DNA from: Actinomadura sp. DC4
GTDB lineage: Bacteria > Actinomycetota > Actinomycetes > Streptosporangiales > Streptosporangiaceae
Reading direction: 5' to 3'
NCBI RefSeq assembly: GCF_030406325.1
Contig: NZ_JAUEQY010000001.1
Span: 248,001-312,000, forward strand
DNA length: 64,000 nucleotides
Below are positions 28,153 through 36,502 of the stretch, in pieces. The position numbers were made by a program, and so were the translations under genes. The stretch's first letter is position 1. Each line of letters opens with the position of its first letter. The notes beneath the pieces were generated by a model. The model saw only the letters and a program-made list of their open reading frames with translations, had not been told where the DNA came from and did no database searches.

Positions 28153-28640
28153 CTGACCGTGTCCTTCCGCTCGGCGCCGGCCTCGGCGACGGCCTTGATG
28201 AGGCCGGTGTATCCGGTGCAGCGGCAGATGTTGCCGCTGAGCACGTCGCGGGCCTGCTCCTCGTCGCGGACCGGCCCCTCCCGGAGCGCGGCGGTCACGC
28301 TCATCAGGAACCCCGAGGTGCAGAAGCCGCACTGCAGGGCGTGGTTGCGCGCGAACGCCCGCTGCAGTGGGTTCAGCTCCCCGTCCACGGCGAGGCTCTC
28401 CACGGTCTCGATCTCCGCGCCGTCGCTCTGCACCGCGAGCATCAGGCACGAGCGGACCGCGTCGCCGTCCACCAGCACCGTGCAGGCGCCGCAGACGCCG
28501 TGCTCGCAGCCCAGGTGCGTGCCGGTCAGCCGCAGCCGCTCGCGCAGGAAGTCGGCGAGGGTGAGGCGGTCGCCGACCGTCTCCTCCCGTACGGTGCCGT
28601 TGACGGTGACCGAGATCCGGTGACCTTCGCTGTCAGGCAT
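28149..28640 (-). CDS. coxS: Molybdenum hydroxylase small subunit, two [2Fe-2S] clusters
   Basis: 163 residues. The plant-ferredoxin-type cluster is bound by CEHGVCGACTVLVDG plus a later Cys (VRSCLM), and the second by CGFCTSGF and CRCTGYTG. This is the standard CoxS/XdhC-type electron-transfer subunit between molybdopterin and FAD. It overlaps coxM by eight bases and coxL by three, so the three subunits are made together in the order M-S-L. Confidence 0.95.
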   Translation of the reverse strand: MPDSEGHRISVTVNGTVREETVGDRLTLADFLRERLRLTGTHLGCEHGVCGACTVLVDGDAVRSCLMLAVQSDGAEIETVESLAVDGELNPLQRAFARNHALQCGFCTSGFLMSVTAALREGPVRDEEQARDVLSGNICRCTGYTGLIKAVAEAGAERKDTVR

Positions 28641-29505
28641 GGGCGGCCTCCCGTACGTCGGCGAGCGCCCGCCGGACCAGGACGCCGGTGAGGCGCCTGC
28701 GGTACGCGGCGCTCGCGTGGATGTCGCTCGTCGGGTCGATCTCCGCGCGCGCCGCCGCCTCGGCCCCGGCCAGCAGCGCGTCGTCGAGCCGGTTCCCGAC
28801 GGTCAGGCCCTCGACGGCGGTGAGGCGCCGGGGCGTCGGGGCGATGCCCGCCGCGGCCACGCGGCAGCCGGTGACGACGCCGTCGTCGTCCAGCCCGCAG
28901 GTCACCGCGACGCCCGCCAGCGCGAAGTCGCCCTGCCGTGTGGCGAACTCACGGAAGGCCGAGTGGGTGCCCGCCGGTGGCCGGTCGATCGTGACCTCCA
29001 GCAGCAGCTCCTCCGCCTCCAGCGCGGTGGTCAGGTGGAACAGGAAGAAGTCGGCGGCGCCGAGCGTACGGACGCCGTCCGCCGAGACGACCGTGAATCT
29101 GGCGTCCAGGGCCGTCATCACGCTCGGCAGCTCCGCCGCCGGGTCGGCGTGCGCGAGGCTCCCGCAGACCGTGCCGCGGTTGCGGATCTGCGGGTGGGCG
29201 ACCTGCCGCAGCGCGCTCGCGAGCAGCGGCAGCGCGCGCGTCAGCTCGGGGGAGCGCTCCACCTGCCGCTGCCGGACCAGGGCCGGGATGGTGATCGTGT
29301 CCGCCTCGACGCGCGGCTCGTCCAGCCCGCCGCCGAGCCGGTTGACGTCGATGAGGTGGTCGATGCGGGCGAGCCGGAAGTTGAGCATCGGCATCAGGCT
29401 CTGGCCGCCGGCCAGCACCTTCGCGTCGTCGCCGTACTCCTTCAGCAGCGCGAGCGCCTCGTCCAGCTCACGCGGCGCGTGGTAGGCGAACCGGCCGGGC
29501 TTCAC
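28633..29505 (-). CDS. coxM: Molybdenum hydroxylase medium subunit, FAD-binding
   Basis: 290 residues of the FAD_binding_5/CO_deh_flav_C type. KVLAGGQSLMPMLNFRLARI is the first flavin loop and RNRGTVCGSLAHADPAAELP the second; in the latter Val-Cys replaces the more common Ile-Gly of TIGG. The C-terminal domain carries REFATRQGDFALAGVAV. The subunit transfers electrons from the iron-sulphur clusters to its acceptor. Its ATG overlaps the stop of the upstream hydrolase gene (ATGA). Confidence 0.93.
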   Translation of the reverse strand: MKPGRFAYHAPRELDEALALLKEYGDDAKVLAGGQSLMPMLNFRLARIDHLIDVNRLGGGLDEPRVEADTITIPALVRQRQVERSPELTRALPLLASALRQVAHPQIRNRGTVCGSLAHADPAAELPSVMTALDARFTVVSADGVRTLGAADFFLFHLTTALEAEELLLEVTIDRPPAGTHSAFREFATRQGDFALAGVAVTCGLDDDGVVTGCRVAAAGIAPTPRRLTAVEGLTVGNRLDDALLAGAEAAARAEIDPTSDIHASAAYRRRLTGVLVRRALADVREAAHA

Positions 29506-30311
29506 CGCGGGTCTCCGGCGACCGGATCGCCGGCGAACACCCGGCGTACGACGTCGGCCAGCTCAGGCCGCTCGACGAGGGACAGGTGGCGCAGGCCGGG
29601 CAGGGACAGCAGCGTGGCGCCGGGGATGCCCTCCGCCAGCCCGCCGGCCATGGCGGGCGGCGTCGCGTAGTCGTCCTCGCCCACGATCACCAGCGCCGGG
29701 GCCCGTACGGCGGACAGCAGGGGGCGGGCGTCCAGGCGGCCCATGGCGAGGGACGCGGCGGCGTGGGCCCGGCTGTCGGTCCGCAGGAAGATCTGCGTCA
29801 CGCGGTCGACCTCCGCGGGCTCGCGATCCGGGAAGGCGGGGGAGAACCAGCGGTCGATCTGGAACGGGAGCTGCTCGGCCCGCGGCACCTCGGCGGCGCG
29901 GCGGGCGCGCTCGGCCCAGGCCGTGGCCGCGTTCTCGCCGTACCAGGCGGTGGTGTCGGCCAGGATGAGGGAACGGGCGCGCTCGGGGAACAGCCCGGCG
30001 AACGTGACCGCGACACTGCCGCCCATCGACATGCCGAGCAGTCCGGCGGAGGGGAGTTCGAGCGCGTCGAGCACCGCGGCGACGTCGCGGGCCATGTCCT
30101 CGATCGAGAACGGCCGGCCGTCCCATCCGCTCTCGCCGTGCCCGCGCAGGTCGAGCGAGAACACCTCGAAGTCCTCGCCCAGGGCGTCGGCGAGGGGCCG
30201 CCACAGCGCGCCGGACAGCGCCAGCGGGTGGAGCAGGACCACCGGCTCGCCCGATCCGTGCGTACGGACGGCGAACCGCCCGTACGCCGTCTCGACCGAT
30301 CGTTCGCTCAT
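29502..30311 (-). CDS. Alpha/beta hydrolase
   Basis: 269 residues. PVVLLHPLALSGALWRPL gives the HP oxyanion loop, FEVFSLDLRGHGESG the second strand, GLLGMSMGGSVAV the nucleophile Ser (about 94), VIVGEDDYATPP the Asp, and LPGLRHLSLVERPEL the His. It resembles 3-oxoadipate enol-lactonase and N-formylmaleamate-deformylase-type hydrolases. Coupled by ATGA overlaps to the amidohydrolase before it and coxM after it, it probably opens or deacylates a product of the ring-hydroxylation pathway. Exact reaction unknown. Confidence 0.85.
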   Translation of the reverse strand: MSERSVETAYGRFAVRTHGSGEPVVLLHPLALSGALWRPLADALGEDFEVFSLDLRGHGESGWDGRPFSIEDMARDVAAVLDALELPSAGLLGMSMGGSVAVTFAGLFPERARSLILADTTAWYGENAATAWAERARRAAEVPRAEQLPFQIDRWFSPAFPDREPAEVDRVTQIFLRTDSRAHAAASLAMGRLDARPLLSAVRAPALVIVGEDDYATPPAMAGGLAEGIPGATLLSLPGLRHLSLVERPELADVVRRVFAGDPVAGDPR

Positions 30312-31333
30312 GAGGGCCTCCGGAAGATCGTGTCGGCGTTGGCGCCGAGGACGGCCGCCGTCTCGTCCGGCGTGAGGCCGGCGTCGAGGACGGTCCGCAC
30401 CGGTTCGGGGTCGGACAGCGCGAAGGGGTAGTCGCTGCCGAGGAGGACCCGGTCCGCCCCGGCGAGGCGGGTCAGGAAGGCGATCGCGGGCGCGGAGAGC
30501 GCGGCCGTGTCGTAGTACAGGGACGGCAGGTAGGCCGAGGGCAGGCCGCGCGCCAGCTCGCCGGCGAAGATCTCCTTCGTCCGGTAGCCGCCGTCGAGAC
30601 GGGCCGCCTGGTAGGGCAGGAACCCTCCGCCGTGCACGAGGACCAGCGTCAGCCCCGGGTGCCGGTCGAGCAGGCCGTGCAGGATCAGCTCGGTCACCGC
30701 GAGCGTGTTGTCGATCAGCCGGCCGTGCACGTTGCCCATGCCGCCGAGCGTCGGGAGGGCGTTCGAGGGACCGCAGGTCGGCGGGTGCAACATGATCGGT
30801 ACGCCGTACCGCTCCGCGGCCGCCCAGAAGTCCGCGAACTCCGGGTCGTGCAGCGCGGCGCCCTCGCGCGGGGCGGTGTTGAGCAGCACCCCCGCCATCT
30901 CGGGCCGTGCCCGTACGTCCTCCAGGCCCTCGACCGCGCTCTCACCGTCGCAGGTCGCCACGGTAGCCAGCGCGCGGGTGCCGTTTCCCAGCGTGGCGGC
31001 CGTCTCGGCCATCGCGTCGTTGAGCCGGTTCGCCCAGTCCCGCGCGGCCCCAGGCTCCAGGGCGCCGGACTGCACGTCCATCCACGGGGAGAGGATCTGC
31101 TCGGAGACCCCCGTACGGGACATCCACGTGCGGCGCGGCCCCACCTCGGTCATCCGGGCGCCGACCGGGCGGGTCGGGCCGGAGCCGGGGACCGTGACGA
31201 CCCAGCCCCGCTCGACGCGTTCGGCGGTGAAGCCGTGGATCGGCGCCGAGGACAGGCCCGCCAGCAGCGACGGGGGGACGACGTGGGCGTGGACGTCGAT
31301 GGCGGCTCTGGTCGGCCCGATCGGTCCGGTCAC
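30308..31333 (-). CDS. ACMSD-type amidohydrolase (amidohydrolase 2 family)
   Basis: 341 residues, first gene of the leftward operon. Metal ligands of the amidohydrolase-2 family are in place: the HxH in AIDVHAHVVPP, a His in IMLHPPTCGP, another in LVLVHGGGFLPYQ, and the Asp in VLLGSDYPFAL. Relatives include alpha-amino-beta-carboxymuconate-semialdehyde decarboxylase, gamma-resorcylate decarboxylase and 4-oxalomesaconate hydratase-like enzymes. It probably performs a non-oxidative decarboxylation or hydrolysis in the catabolic route. It is divergent from ubiX across a 174-base promoter region. Confidence 0.85.
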   Translation of the reverse strand: MTGPIGPTRAAIDVHAHVVPPSLLAGLSSAPIHGFTAERVERGWVVTVPGSGPTRPVGARMTEVGPRRTWMSRTGVSEQILSPWMDVQSGALEPGAARDWANRLNDAMAETAATLGNGTRALATVATCDGESAVEGLEDVRARPEMAGVLLNTAPREGAALHDPEFADFWAAAERYGVPIMLHPPTCGPSNALPTLGGMGNVHGRLIDNTLAVTELILHGLLDRHPGLTLVLVHGGGFLPYQAARLDGGYRTKEIFAGELARGLPSAYLPSLYYDTAALSAPAIAFLTRLAGADRVLLGSDYPFALSDPEPVRTVLDAGLTPDETAAVLGANADTIFRRPS

Positions 31334-31432
31334 GGGGTCCTCTCTTCGCGTTTCGCCTTCTGCCAGCGACGCTAAGGACCCCTCACGGCCCCCACAAGCG
31401 GCGTTTGCCGGGGGGAGCGGTTAGTAGGACTT

Positions 31433-31445
31433 ACATCCCGTATGT
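31433..31445. promoter_or_regulatory. ACAT-N5-ATGT dyad in the amidohydrolase / ubiX divergent promoter
   Basis: ACAT (31433-31436) and ATGT (31442-31445) form a short dyad of LysR-box shape (T-N11-A spacing) midway between the two operons. The LysR gene is the second gene of the ubiX operon, so it may bind here. Weak but well placed. Confidence 0.4.
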
Positions 31446-31507
31446 GGCGACTGTTTGAATGGACATGGTGTGATGACCTGGACATTCATCCGTCGAGGTG
31501 AGGTGCG

Positions 31508-32110
31508 GTGACGGGTCCCCACGAGGACGTGACGCGGAAGATCATCGTCGCGATCACGGGCGCCAGCGGCGCGCCGTACGGCCTGCGGATGCTCACATTG
31601 CTGCGCGACCAGCCGGGGATCGAGACGCACCTCATCGTGTCCCGCGCCGGGGCGATGACGCTGCGCCAGGAGTGCGGCGTCTCGGCGCGCGAGGCCGAGG
31701 CGCTCGCCGACGTGACGTACCGCCCGGCCGACGTCGGCGCGACCATCGCCTCGGGGTCCTTTCCCGTCGACGCGATGCTGGTCGCCCCCTGCTCGATCAA
31801 GACGCTCAGCGCGATCGCCTGGACCTACGACGACGATCTCATCAGCCGTGCCGCCGACGTGTGCCTCAAGGAGGGCCGGCCGCTCCTGCTCCTCGTACGG
31901 GAGACGCCGCTGCACCTCGGGCACCTGCGGGCCATGACCGCGGCGGCCGAGGCGGGTGCGATCATCGCGCCGCCGGTCCCGGCGTTCTACGCCCAGCCCG
32001 TCTCCATCGAGGAGATGGTCGACCACACGGCGCGGCGGGCGCTCGCCCGGGTGGGCGTGAGCGAGCTCGCGCCCAAGCCGTGGCAGGGTGAGATCGGCGG
32101 ACGCGGCTGA
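31508..32110 (+). CDS. ubiX: UbiX-type flavin prenyltransferase
   Basis: 200 residues from the GTG at 31508 with a GAGGTGCG site. UbiX hallmarks are all present: IIVAITGASGAPYGLRML, the Ser-rich FMN contact LIVSRAGAMT, VAPCSIKTLSAIA, and RETPLHLGHLRAM with PPVPAFYAQP near the C-terminus. It joins a dimethylallyl group to FMN to make prenyl-FMN, the cofactor of UbiD decarboxylases; the UbiD gene at 35051-36502 is the likely client. It is followed 13 bases after its stop by the LysR gene. Confidence 0.93.
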   Translation: MTGPHEDVTRKIIVAITGASGAPYGLRMLTLLRDQPGIETHLIVSRAGAMTLRQECGVSAREAEALADVTYRPADVGATIASGSFPVDAMLVAPCSIKTLSAIAWTYDDDLISRAADVCLKEGRPLLLLVRETPLHLGHLRAMTAAAEAGAIIAPPVPAFYAQPVSIEEMVDHTARRALARVGVSELAPKPWQGEIGGRG

Positions 32111-32123
32111 GGGGGGACACGCG

Positions 32124-33032
32124 ATGCTCGACGTACGGCGGCTGCAGATCTTCTCGGCGGTGGCCGAACACGGGTCGTTCACGGCCGCCGCCGAGTCCCT
32201 GTTCATGACCCACTCGGCCGTCTCACAGCAGATGGCGCTGCTCGAACGCCAGCTCGGCCTGTCCCTGATGACGCGCGGGCCGCGCGGCGTGGAGCTGACC
32301 GAGGCCGGGCGCGTCCTCGCCGAGCGCAGCACGGTACTGCTGGGGAGCATCGCCGGCATCGAGCGCGAGATGCGCGACCTCACCGCCCGCCACGCGTGCG
32401 TACGGCTCGCGGCGTTCCCGACCGCGGGCGCCGACCTCATTCCGCGGGTGGTCCGCGAGTACCAGAAGCGCTTCCCGGACGTGCGCGTCGAACTCCGCTC
32501 GGCGCACGCCGGCGACATCGCGGCGTGCCTGCGCGACGGCGACGTCCACCTGGGGCTCGTGTGGGACTACGACTTCGCCCCGCGGATGTTCGCCGCCGAC
32601 ATCGACCGGATCCACCTGACCGACGACCCGCTGTGCGTGTTGTTCCCGCTGGACCACCCGCTGGCCGAGGAGCCCGCCGTCGACCTGGCGGACCTGTCCG
32701 GTGAGACGTGGGTGGTCCGCTCCCACCGGCCGCCGTACGACGAGGCGTTCGTGACGATGTGCCGGCTGGCCGGTTTCGAGCCCGACGTCGGCTTCGTGAC
32801 GGAGGACTACCAGTCCGCGCAGGGCCTGGTCGCGGCCGGGATCGGCATCAGCGCCGTACCCCGCCTCTCACTGATCGCCCGGCACCCGGAGGTCGTGGCC
32901 GTGCCGATCGCCGCACCGGCGCCGTGCCGCCGGATCGCCGCGGTACGGTTGCGTGGCGCCGGCCACCCGCGCGCCGCCCAGCAGATGCTCGACGTCCTGC
33001 GCGACGGCACCGCCGTCAAGGACACGCCGTGA
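32124..33032 (+). CDS. LysR-family transcriptional regulator
   Basis: 302 residues from the ATG at 32124 with a GGGGGGAC site. The N-terminal HTH is canonical (LDVRRLQIFSAVAEHGSFTA and THSAVSQQMALLERQLG). The C-terminal periplasmic-binding-like effector domain begins near residue 90 (VRLAAFPTAGADLIPRVV) and ends with GLVAAGIGISAVPRL. It sits in the ubiX operon and probably activates the catabolic genes in response to the substrate or an intermediate. The gntR gene follows within 8 bases. Confidence 0.9.
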   Translation: MLDVRRLQIFSAVAEHGSFTAAAESLFMTHSAVSQQMALLERQLGLSLMTRGPRGVELTEAGRVLAERSTVLLGSIAGIEREMRDLTARHACVRLAAFPTAGADLIPRVVREYQKRFPDVRVELRSAHAGDIAACLRDGDVHLGLVWDYDFAPRMFAADIDRIHLTDDPLCVLFPLDHPLAEEPAVDLADLSGETWVVRSHRPPYDEAFVTMCRLAGFEPDVGFVTEDYQSAQGLVAAGIGISAVPRLSLIARHPEVVAVPIAAPAPCRRIAAVRLRGAGHPRAAQQMLDVLRDGTAVKDTP

Positions 33033-33039
33033 GGATCCG

Positions 33040-33756
33040 ATGACCGCCGAGGAGCCGCTCGCCCCGGGCCCGTCGCCCGGCCAGGGCATGCTCGCCGCGC
33101 TGCTCCGCGAGGGACGGCCGAACACCTCGCTGGTCGACCACATCGTCGAGGACGTCGCGATGCAGATCATCCTCGCCAAGCTGCCCCCGGGCGCCGACCT
33201 CAACTCCGTCGACCTGGCCCGCCGCTACGGCAGCAGCCGCACCCCCGTACGCGAGGCGCTGCTGACACTGGAGCGCGAGGGCCTGGTGGAGATCCCGGCG
33301 CGCCGCCGCCCCCGCGTAGCGCTCGTCACCCTTGAGCAGGTACGCGACATCTACCAGGTACGCGCGAGCCTGCACGGCCTGGTCAGCGAGCTGATCGTCC
33401 GCGAGGCGAAGGACGAGAGCCTGGCCGTCCTCGCCGAACGGCAGGAGGAGCTGCGCGCGGACGCCGAACGGGGCGACGTCGACGCGTACTTCTGGCACAA
33501 CGTGGCCTTCCGCCAGGCCGAGGCCGAGATCACCGGCAACCGGCAGCTGATCCGCACCCTGGGCTCGCTGGGCCTGCGCACGCTGCAGCTCCGCCACCTG
33601 AGCCTGTCGTTCCCGGGCCGGCTGAAGCGCTCCCTGGACGACCACGACCGCCTGATGATGGCCTACGCCGACCGCGACACGGCGTTGGCGGTCGCCATCA
33701 CCAAGTCCATCATCAACGCGGGCTTCCGCGCCATCGAGACCTCAGGCTGGTTCTGA
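33040..33756 (+). CDS. GntR-family regulator (FCD subfamily)
   Basis: 238 residues from the ATG at 33040. The winged helix includes DLARRYGSSRTPVREALLTLE, the GntR signature, and the FCD effector domain follows with IYQVRASLHGLVSELIV and the metal-ligand region YFWHNVAFRQAEAEI. The C-terminus INAGFRAIETSGWF matches the end of the GntR at 34321-35022, so the two are paralogues of about the same length. Both sit in the catabolic island and probably recognise related operators and ligands. Confidence 0.9.
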   Translation: MTAEEPLAPGPSPGQGMLAALLREGRPNTSLVDHIVEDVAMQIILAKLPPGADLNSVDLARRYGSSRTPVREALLTLEREGLVEIPARRRPRVALVTLEQVRDIYQVRASLHGLVSELIVREAKDESLAVLAERQEELRADAERGDVDAYFWHNVAFRQAEAEITGNRQLIRTLGSLGLRTLQLRHLSLSFPGRLKRSLDDHDRLMMAYADRDTALAVAITKSIINAGFRAIETSGWF

Positions 33757-33934
33757 GCCGCCCCCGGGATGGCACCGAGCCGTGGTCGATGCTCTCGGTC
33801 ACTCCGCTTTCCCAGAACGATCCGCCACGCCGGCCGCAGTGAGCGGCCGGCCGCCGGAGCCGTCGTCCACACCCATGGCATGACATGAGGCGCGGGAGCG
33901 TCGCCGTTCGTCTCCTCGTGGAGCGAATTGACGC

Positions 33935-34285
33935 TTACTCCGCGTCCCGGCCGTCGATGATCGTCCGGAGGAGACGTTCGACGTCCTCGGCGTCCGCGCG
34001 CCGGGCGTCGATCTCGATCCGGCGGTCGTCCGTGCCCTCGACGACGATGCGGATGTCGGACCGGCGCGGGTGGGCGAGCCACGTCTTCAGGGAGGTCGCG
34101 AGGATCGAGACCGTGCCCCCGGACCCGACCCCGACCACCAGGGCCTCCGTCAGCGCGCCGAGCTCGCCCGGACGCGGCGCGGCGAGAGCCGGGCGAACAC
34201 GGAGGTCCGGTTCGCCGCGCAGCCAGTCCGCTAACGACTCGAGTGCCTGGACGTCACCGTTCGCGACCCGGACCCGTACGGCCAT
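33935..34285 (-). CDS. Effector-associated constant component EACC1
   Basis: 116 residues with the pattern of the EACC1 family of bacterial conflict systems: an N-terminal DVQALESLADWLRGEPDLR helix, then PRPGELGALTEALVVGVGSGG, the TVSILATSLKTWLAHPRRSD helix and a final beta hairpin (IRIVVEGTDDRRIEIDAR). The ATG has GGAGGGTCACG ahead of it. EACC1 genes normally precede an effector such as a caspase or trypsin-like protease; here nothing recognisable follows in the 178 bases to the convergent gntR, so it is an orphan. The nearest caspase is 14 kb away. Assignment is by eye. Confidence 0.78.
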   Translation of the reverse strand: MAVRVRVANGDVQALESLADWLRGEPDLRVRPALAAPRPGELGALTEALVVGVGSGGTVSILATSLKTWLAHPRRSDIRIVVEGTDDRRIEIDARRADAEDVERLLRTIIDGRDAE

Positions 34286-34320
34286 CGTGACCCTCCAAAG
34301 CTGTGGCTGAAGGGAACAGG

Positions 34321-35022
34321 TTAGAACCGGCCCGAGCGCTCGATGGCGTGATAGCCCCGCAAGACCAGGGATCGGGTGACCGCGACCGCCAGCGCCACGT
34401 CGCGCTCCGTATAAGCGCGCACCAGACGCTCGTGGTCGGACAGCGAGTGCAGCAGGCGCCCCGGCAATGACAGGCTGACGTACCGGAAACGCTGCATCTG
34501 CAACCCCAGCGAACTCAGCCGCCGCTGAAGCTCGACGTTCTTCGACAAAGCGGCCTCCGCATTACGGAAGCCCACGTTGTGCCAGAAATAAGCGTCCACG
34601 TCGCCCGCCTCCACGTCGCGTTGCAGCATCGCCTGCCACGACAGCAGCCCGCAGATGTCATCATCCGTCGCCCGTTCCACCACGAGCTCGCTGACCAGCG
34701 CGTACAGGCTCGCCCTGATCTCGTAGATCTCCTTCACCTGGGAGATAGCCACGGGCGAGACGTACGGGCGGCGGCGCGGGGGCACGATGACCAGGCCCTC
34801 GCGTTCCAGCAGCAGCAAAGCCTCGCGGACCGGCGTACGGCTCGTGCTGAAACGCCGCGCCAGCTCCGCCGAGTTGACCTCCGCGCCCGGAGGCAGCCGG
34901 CCCTCCACGATGGCCGTGGCCAGCTCCTGGAAGATCGTGAAGGACAGCGACGAGCCGCCCGAGCTGCCGCGCAGGGCGTTGAACACCATCTCCTGCCGTA
35001 GCTCGCGCAGGTCCGCCTTCAC
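34321..35022 (-). CDS. GntR-family regulator (FCD subfamily), paralogue of the 33040 gene
   Basis: 233 residues. The HTH is ELARRFSTSRTPVREALLLLE and the FCD domain contains IYEIRASLYALVSELVV and YFWHNVGFRNAEAAL. Motifs align along most of the length with the GntR at 33040. It lies 28 bases downstream of the UbiD gene on the same strand, so it may be the last gene of the nitrilase-ABC-UbiD operon. A repressor of this operon acting at TGTCGACA sites upstream of the nitrilase gene is a reasonable inference. Confidence 0.9.
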   Translation of the reverse strand: MKADLRELRQEMVFNALRGSSGGSSLSFTIFQELATAIVEGRLPPGAEVNSAELARRFSTSRTPVREALLLLEREGLVIVPPRRRPYVSPVAISQVKEIYEIRASLYALVSELVVERATDDDICGLLSWQAMLQRDVEAGDVDAYFWHNVGFRNAEAALSKNVELQRRLSSLGLQMQRFRYVSLSLPGRLLHSLSDHERLVRAYTERDVALAVAVTRSLVLRGYHAIERSGRF

Positions 35023-35050
35023 CGGAGACCGCGCCCGGTCGCCGTACGCA

Positions 35051-36502
35051 CTAGCCCAGCACCTCCGGCCACCGGCGCGTTACCGACGCGATCAGCTCCT
35101 CGCTCGCCGAGGCGACCTGCGGGAAGTCGTCCAGGCGCTCGTACGGCCGGCACGCGTCGATGATCGCGCGGCTGTTGAACGCCATCGCGCCGGGCGGGGT
35201 CAGCGGGTCGACCCGGCTGCCCCAGGTGCGCTTCATCACCTCGATGTCGACCGACGGGTCGGTACGGCCGGTCATCGCCCAGACCACCTCGCCGAGGTCA
35301 CGGGGGTTCACGTCGCCGTCGACCACGACCGTGAAGCGGTTCATGTACGCCGCGCTGGGATGCTGCGCGGCCAGGTACGCGGCCTGGCGCGCGTGGCCCG
35401 GATACCGCTGCTCGATCGAGACGATCAGCAGCGACCGGCCCCCTCCGGCCTCGTGCGCCCACACGCCGCGTACCCCCGGCAGGCCGGTCCGGCGCAGCCC
35501 GTCGGTGATGATCGCCGACTTCATCACCGTGCGCATGTAGGAGTAGTCGTGCGGCGGCTTGCCCGGCGGCGCGCCGAGCAGGATCGGGTCGTCGCGGTGG
35601 TAGACCCGCTCCACGTCGATGGTCAGGATCGGCTCGCGGGACCCGGAGTAGTAGCCGGTCCACTCCCCGAACGGGCCCTCGGGACGTACGTCGTCCGGCC
35701 GTACCCAGCCCTCCAGCGCCAGTTCGGCGTCGTGGGGCAGCGGCAGCCCCGTGACCTGGCCTGCGATCGTACGGACGGGGGCGCCCATCATCGCGCCGAC
35801 GTAGTCGTACTCCGACACGTCGGCCGGGACCTCGACTCCGGCGGCGACGAGGTAGGCCGGGTGGTGCCCGAGCGAGACCGCGATCGGCGCGCGGCCCTCC
35901 GCCGCGAACCAGCGGCGCAGATGCTGGGCGCCGTGCTTGCCCGCCTCGATGTTCACGCTGGCCGAGCGCCCGTCGTCCTGCACCTGCATGCGGTACGCGC
36001 CGAGGTTGATCCGCCCCGTGTCGTGGTCGCGGGTGACGACGGCGCAGCCGGTGCCGATGTAGCGTCCGCCGTCGCCCTCGTGCCAGCGCGGCACCGGAAA
36101 GTCCAGGAGGTTCACCTCCGGCTTGGCGACGACGTGAGCGAGCACCGGCCCGTCGGGAACCGAAACCGCCGCGAACGACGAGGCCCGCGCGGCCCACTCG
36201 CCCGGCCGGGCGGCCAGCGTCTCGACCAGGTCGGCGTCCGTACGGTCCCAGCCGAGGCCGAGCACCGACCCGAGCAGCCGCGGGTTGCTGACCGTGCCGC
36301 TGAGCACGCGGTGGCCGCGCGGATAGCCGGCGATGCCGTCGAACAGCAGCGCCTTGGGATTGGTCCTGCGGTAGTTGACCTGGGACAACGCGCCGATCTC
36401 CAGGTCCCAGCCGGCGCCCTCGACGGTCTGTAGCTCGCCGCGATCGCCCGCCTCGCGCAGCCAGGCCCGCAGATCCGCCGGGGCGCCTTCGGAGTCGCTC
36501 AT
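35051..36502 (-). CDS. UbiD-family prenyl-FMN-dependent decarboxylase
   Basis: 483 residues from the ATG at 36502 (GAGGTGGC site), the usual UbiD size. Typical segments: YIGTGCAVVTRDHDTGRINLG, the YRMQVQDD strand, SVNIEAGKHGAQHL, and PFGEWTGYYSG with the catalytic-region Glu residues, then HDYSYMRTVMKSAII and NRFTVVVDGDVNP. It reversibly decarboxylates an unsaturated or aromatic acid with prenyl-FMN made by the UbiX encoded 3 kb away. It overlaps the isochorismatase-like gene by 4 bases. Substrate class (benzoate-, furan-, pyrrole- or pyridine-type acid) cannot be read from sequence. Confidence 0.92.
   Translation of the reverse strand: MSDSEGAPADLRAWLREAGDRGELQTVEGAGWDLEIGALSQVNYRRTNPKALLFDGIAGYPRGHRVLSGTVSNPRLLGSVLGLGWDRTDADLVETLAARPGEWAARASSFAAVSVPDGPVLAHVVAKPEVNLLDFPVPRWHEGDGGRYIGTGCAVVTRDHDTGRINLGAYRMQVQDDGRSASVNIEAGKHGAQHLRRWFAAEGRAPIAVSLGHHPAYLVAAGVEVPADVSEYDYVGAMMGAPVRTIAGQVTGLPLPHDAELALEGWVRPDDVRPEGPFGEWTGYYSGSREPILTIDVERVYHRDDPILLGAPPGKPPHDYSYMRTVMKSAIITDGLRRTGLPGVRGVWAHEAGGGRSLLIVSIEQRYPGHARQAAYLAAQHPSAAYMNRFTVVVDGDVNPRDLGEVVWAMTGRTDPSVDIEVMKRTWGSRVDPLTPPGAMAFNSRAIIDACRPYERLDDFPQVASASEELIASVTRRWPEVLG

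Noticed and set aside
25816-28640. True carbon monoxide dehydrogenase
   Set aside because: The large-subunit loop reads VRGAGR and not AYRCSF, so CO oxidation is unlikely despite the cox-type gene set; cox symbols are used only for subunit type.
33663-34082. Minus-strand frame that might be the missing EACC1 effector
   Set aside because: It runs antisense into the GntR gene, is Arg/Pro-rich and has no motif of a protease or other effector.
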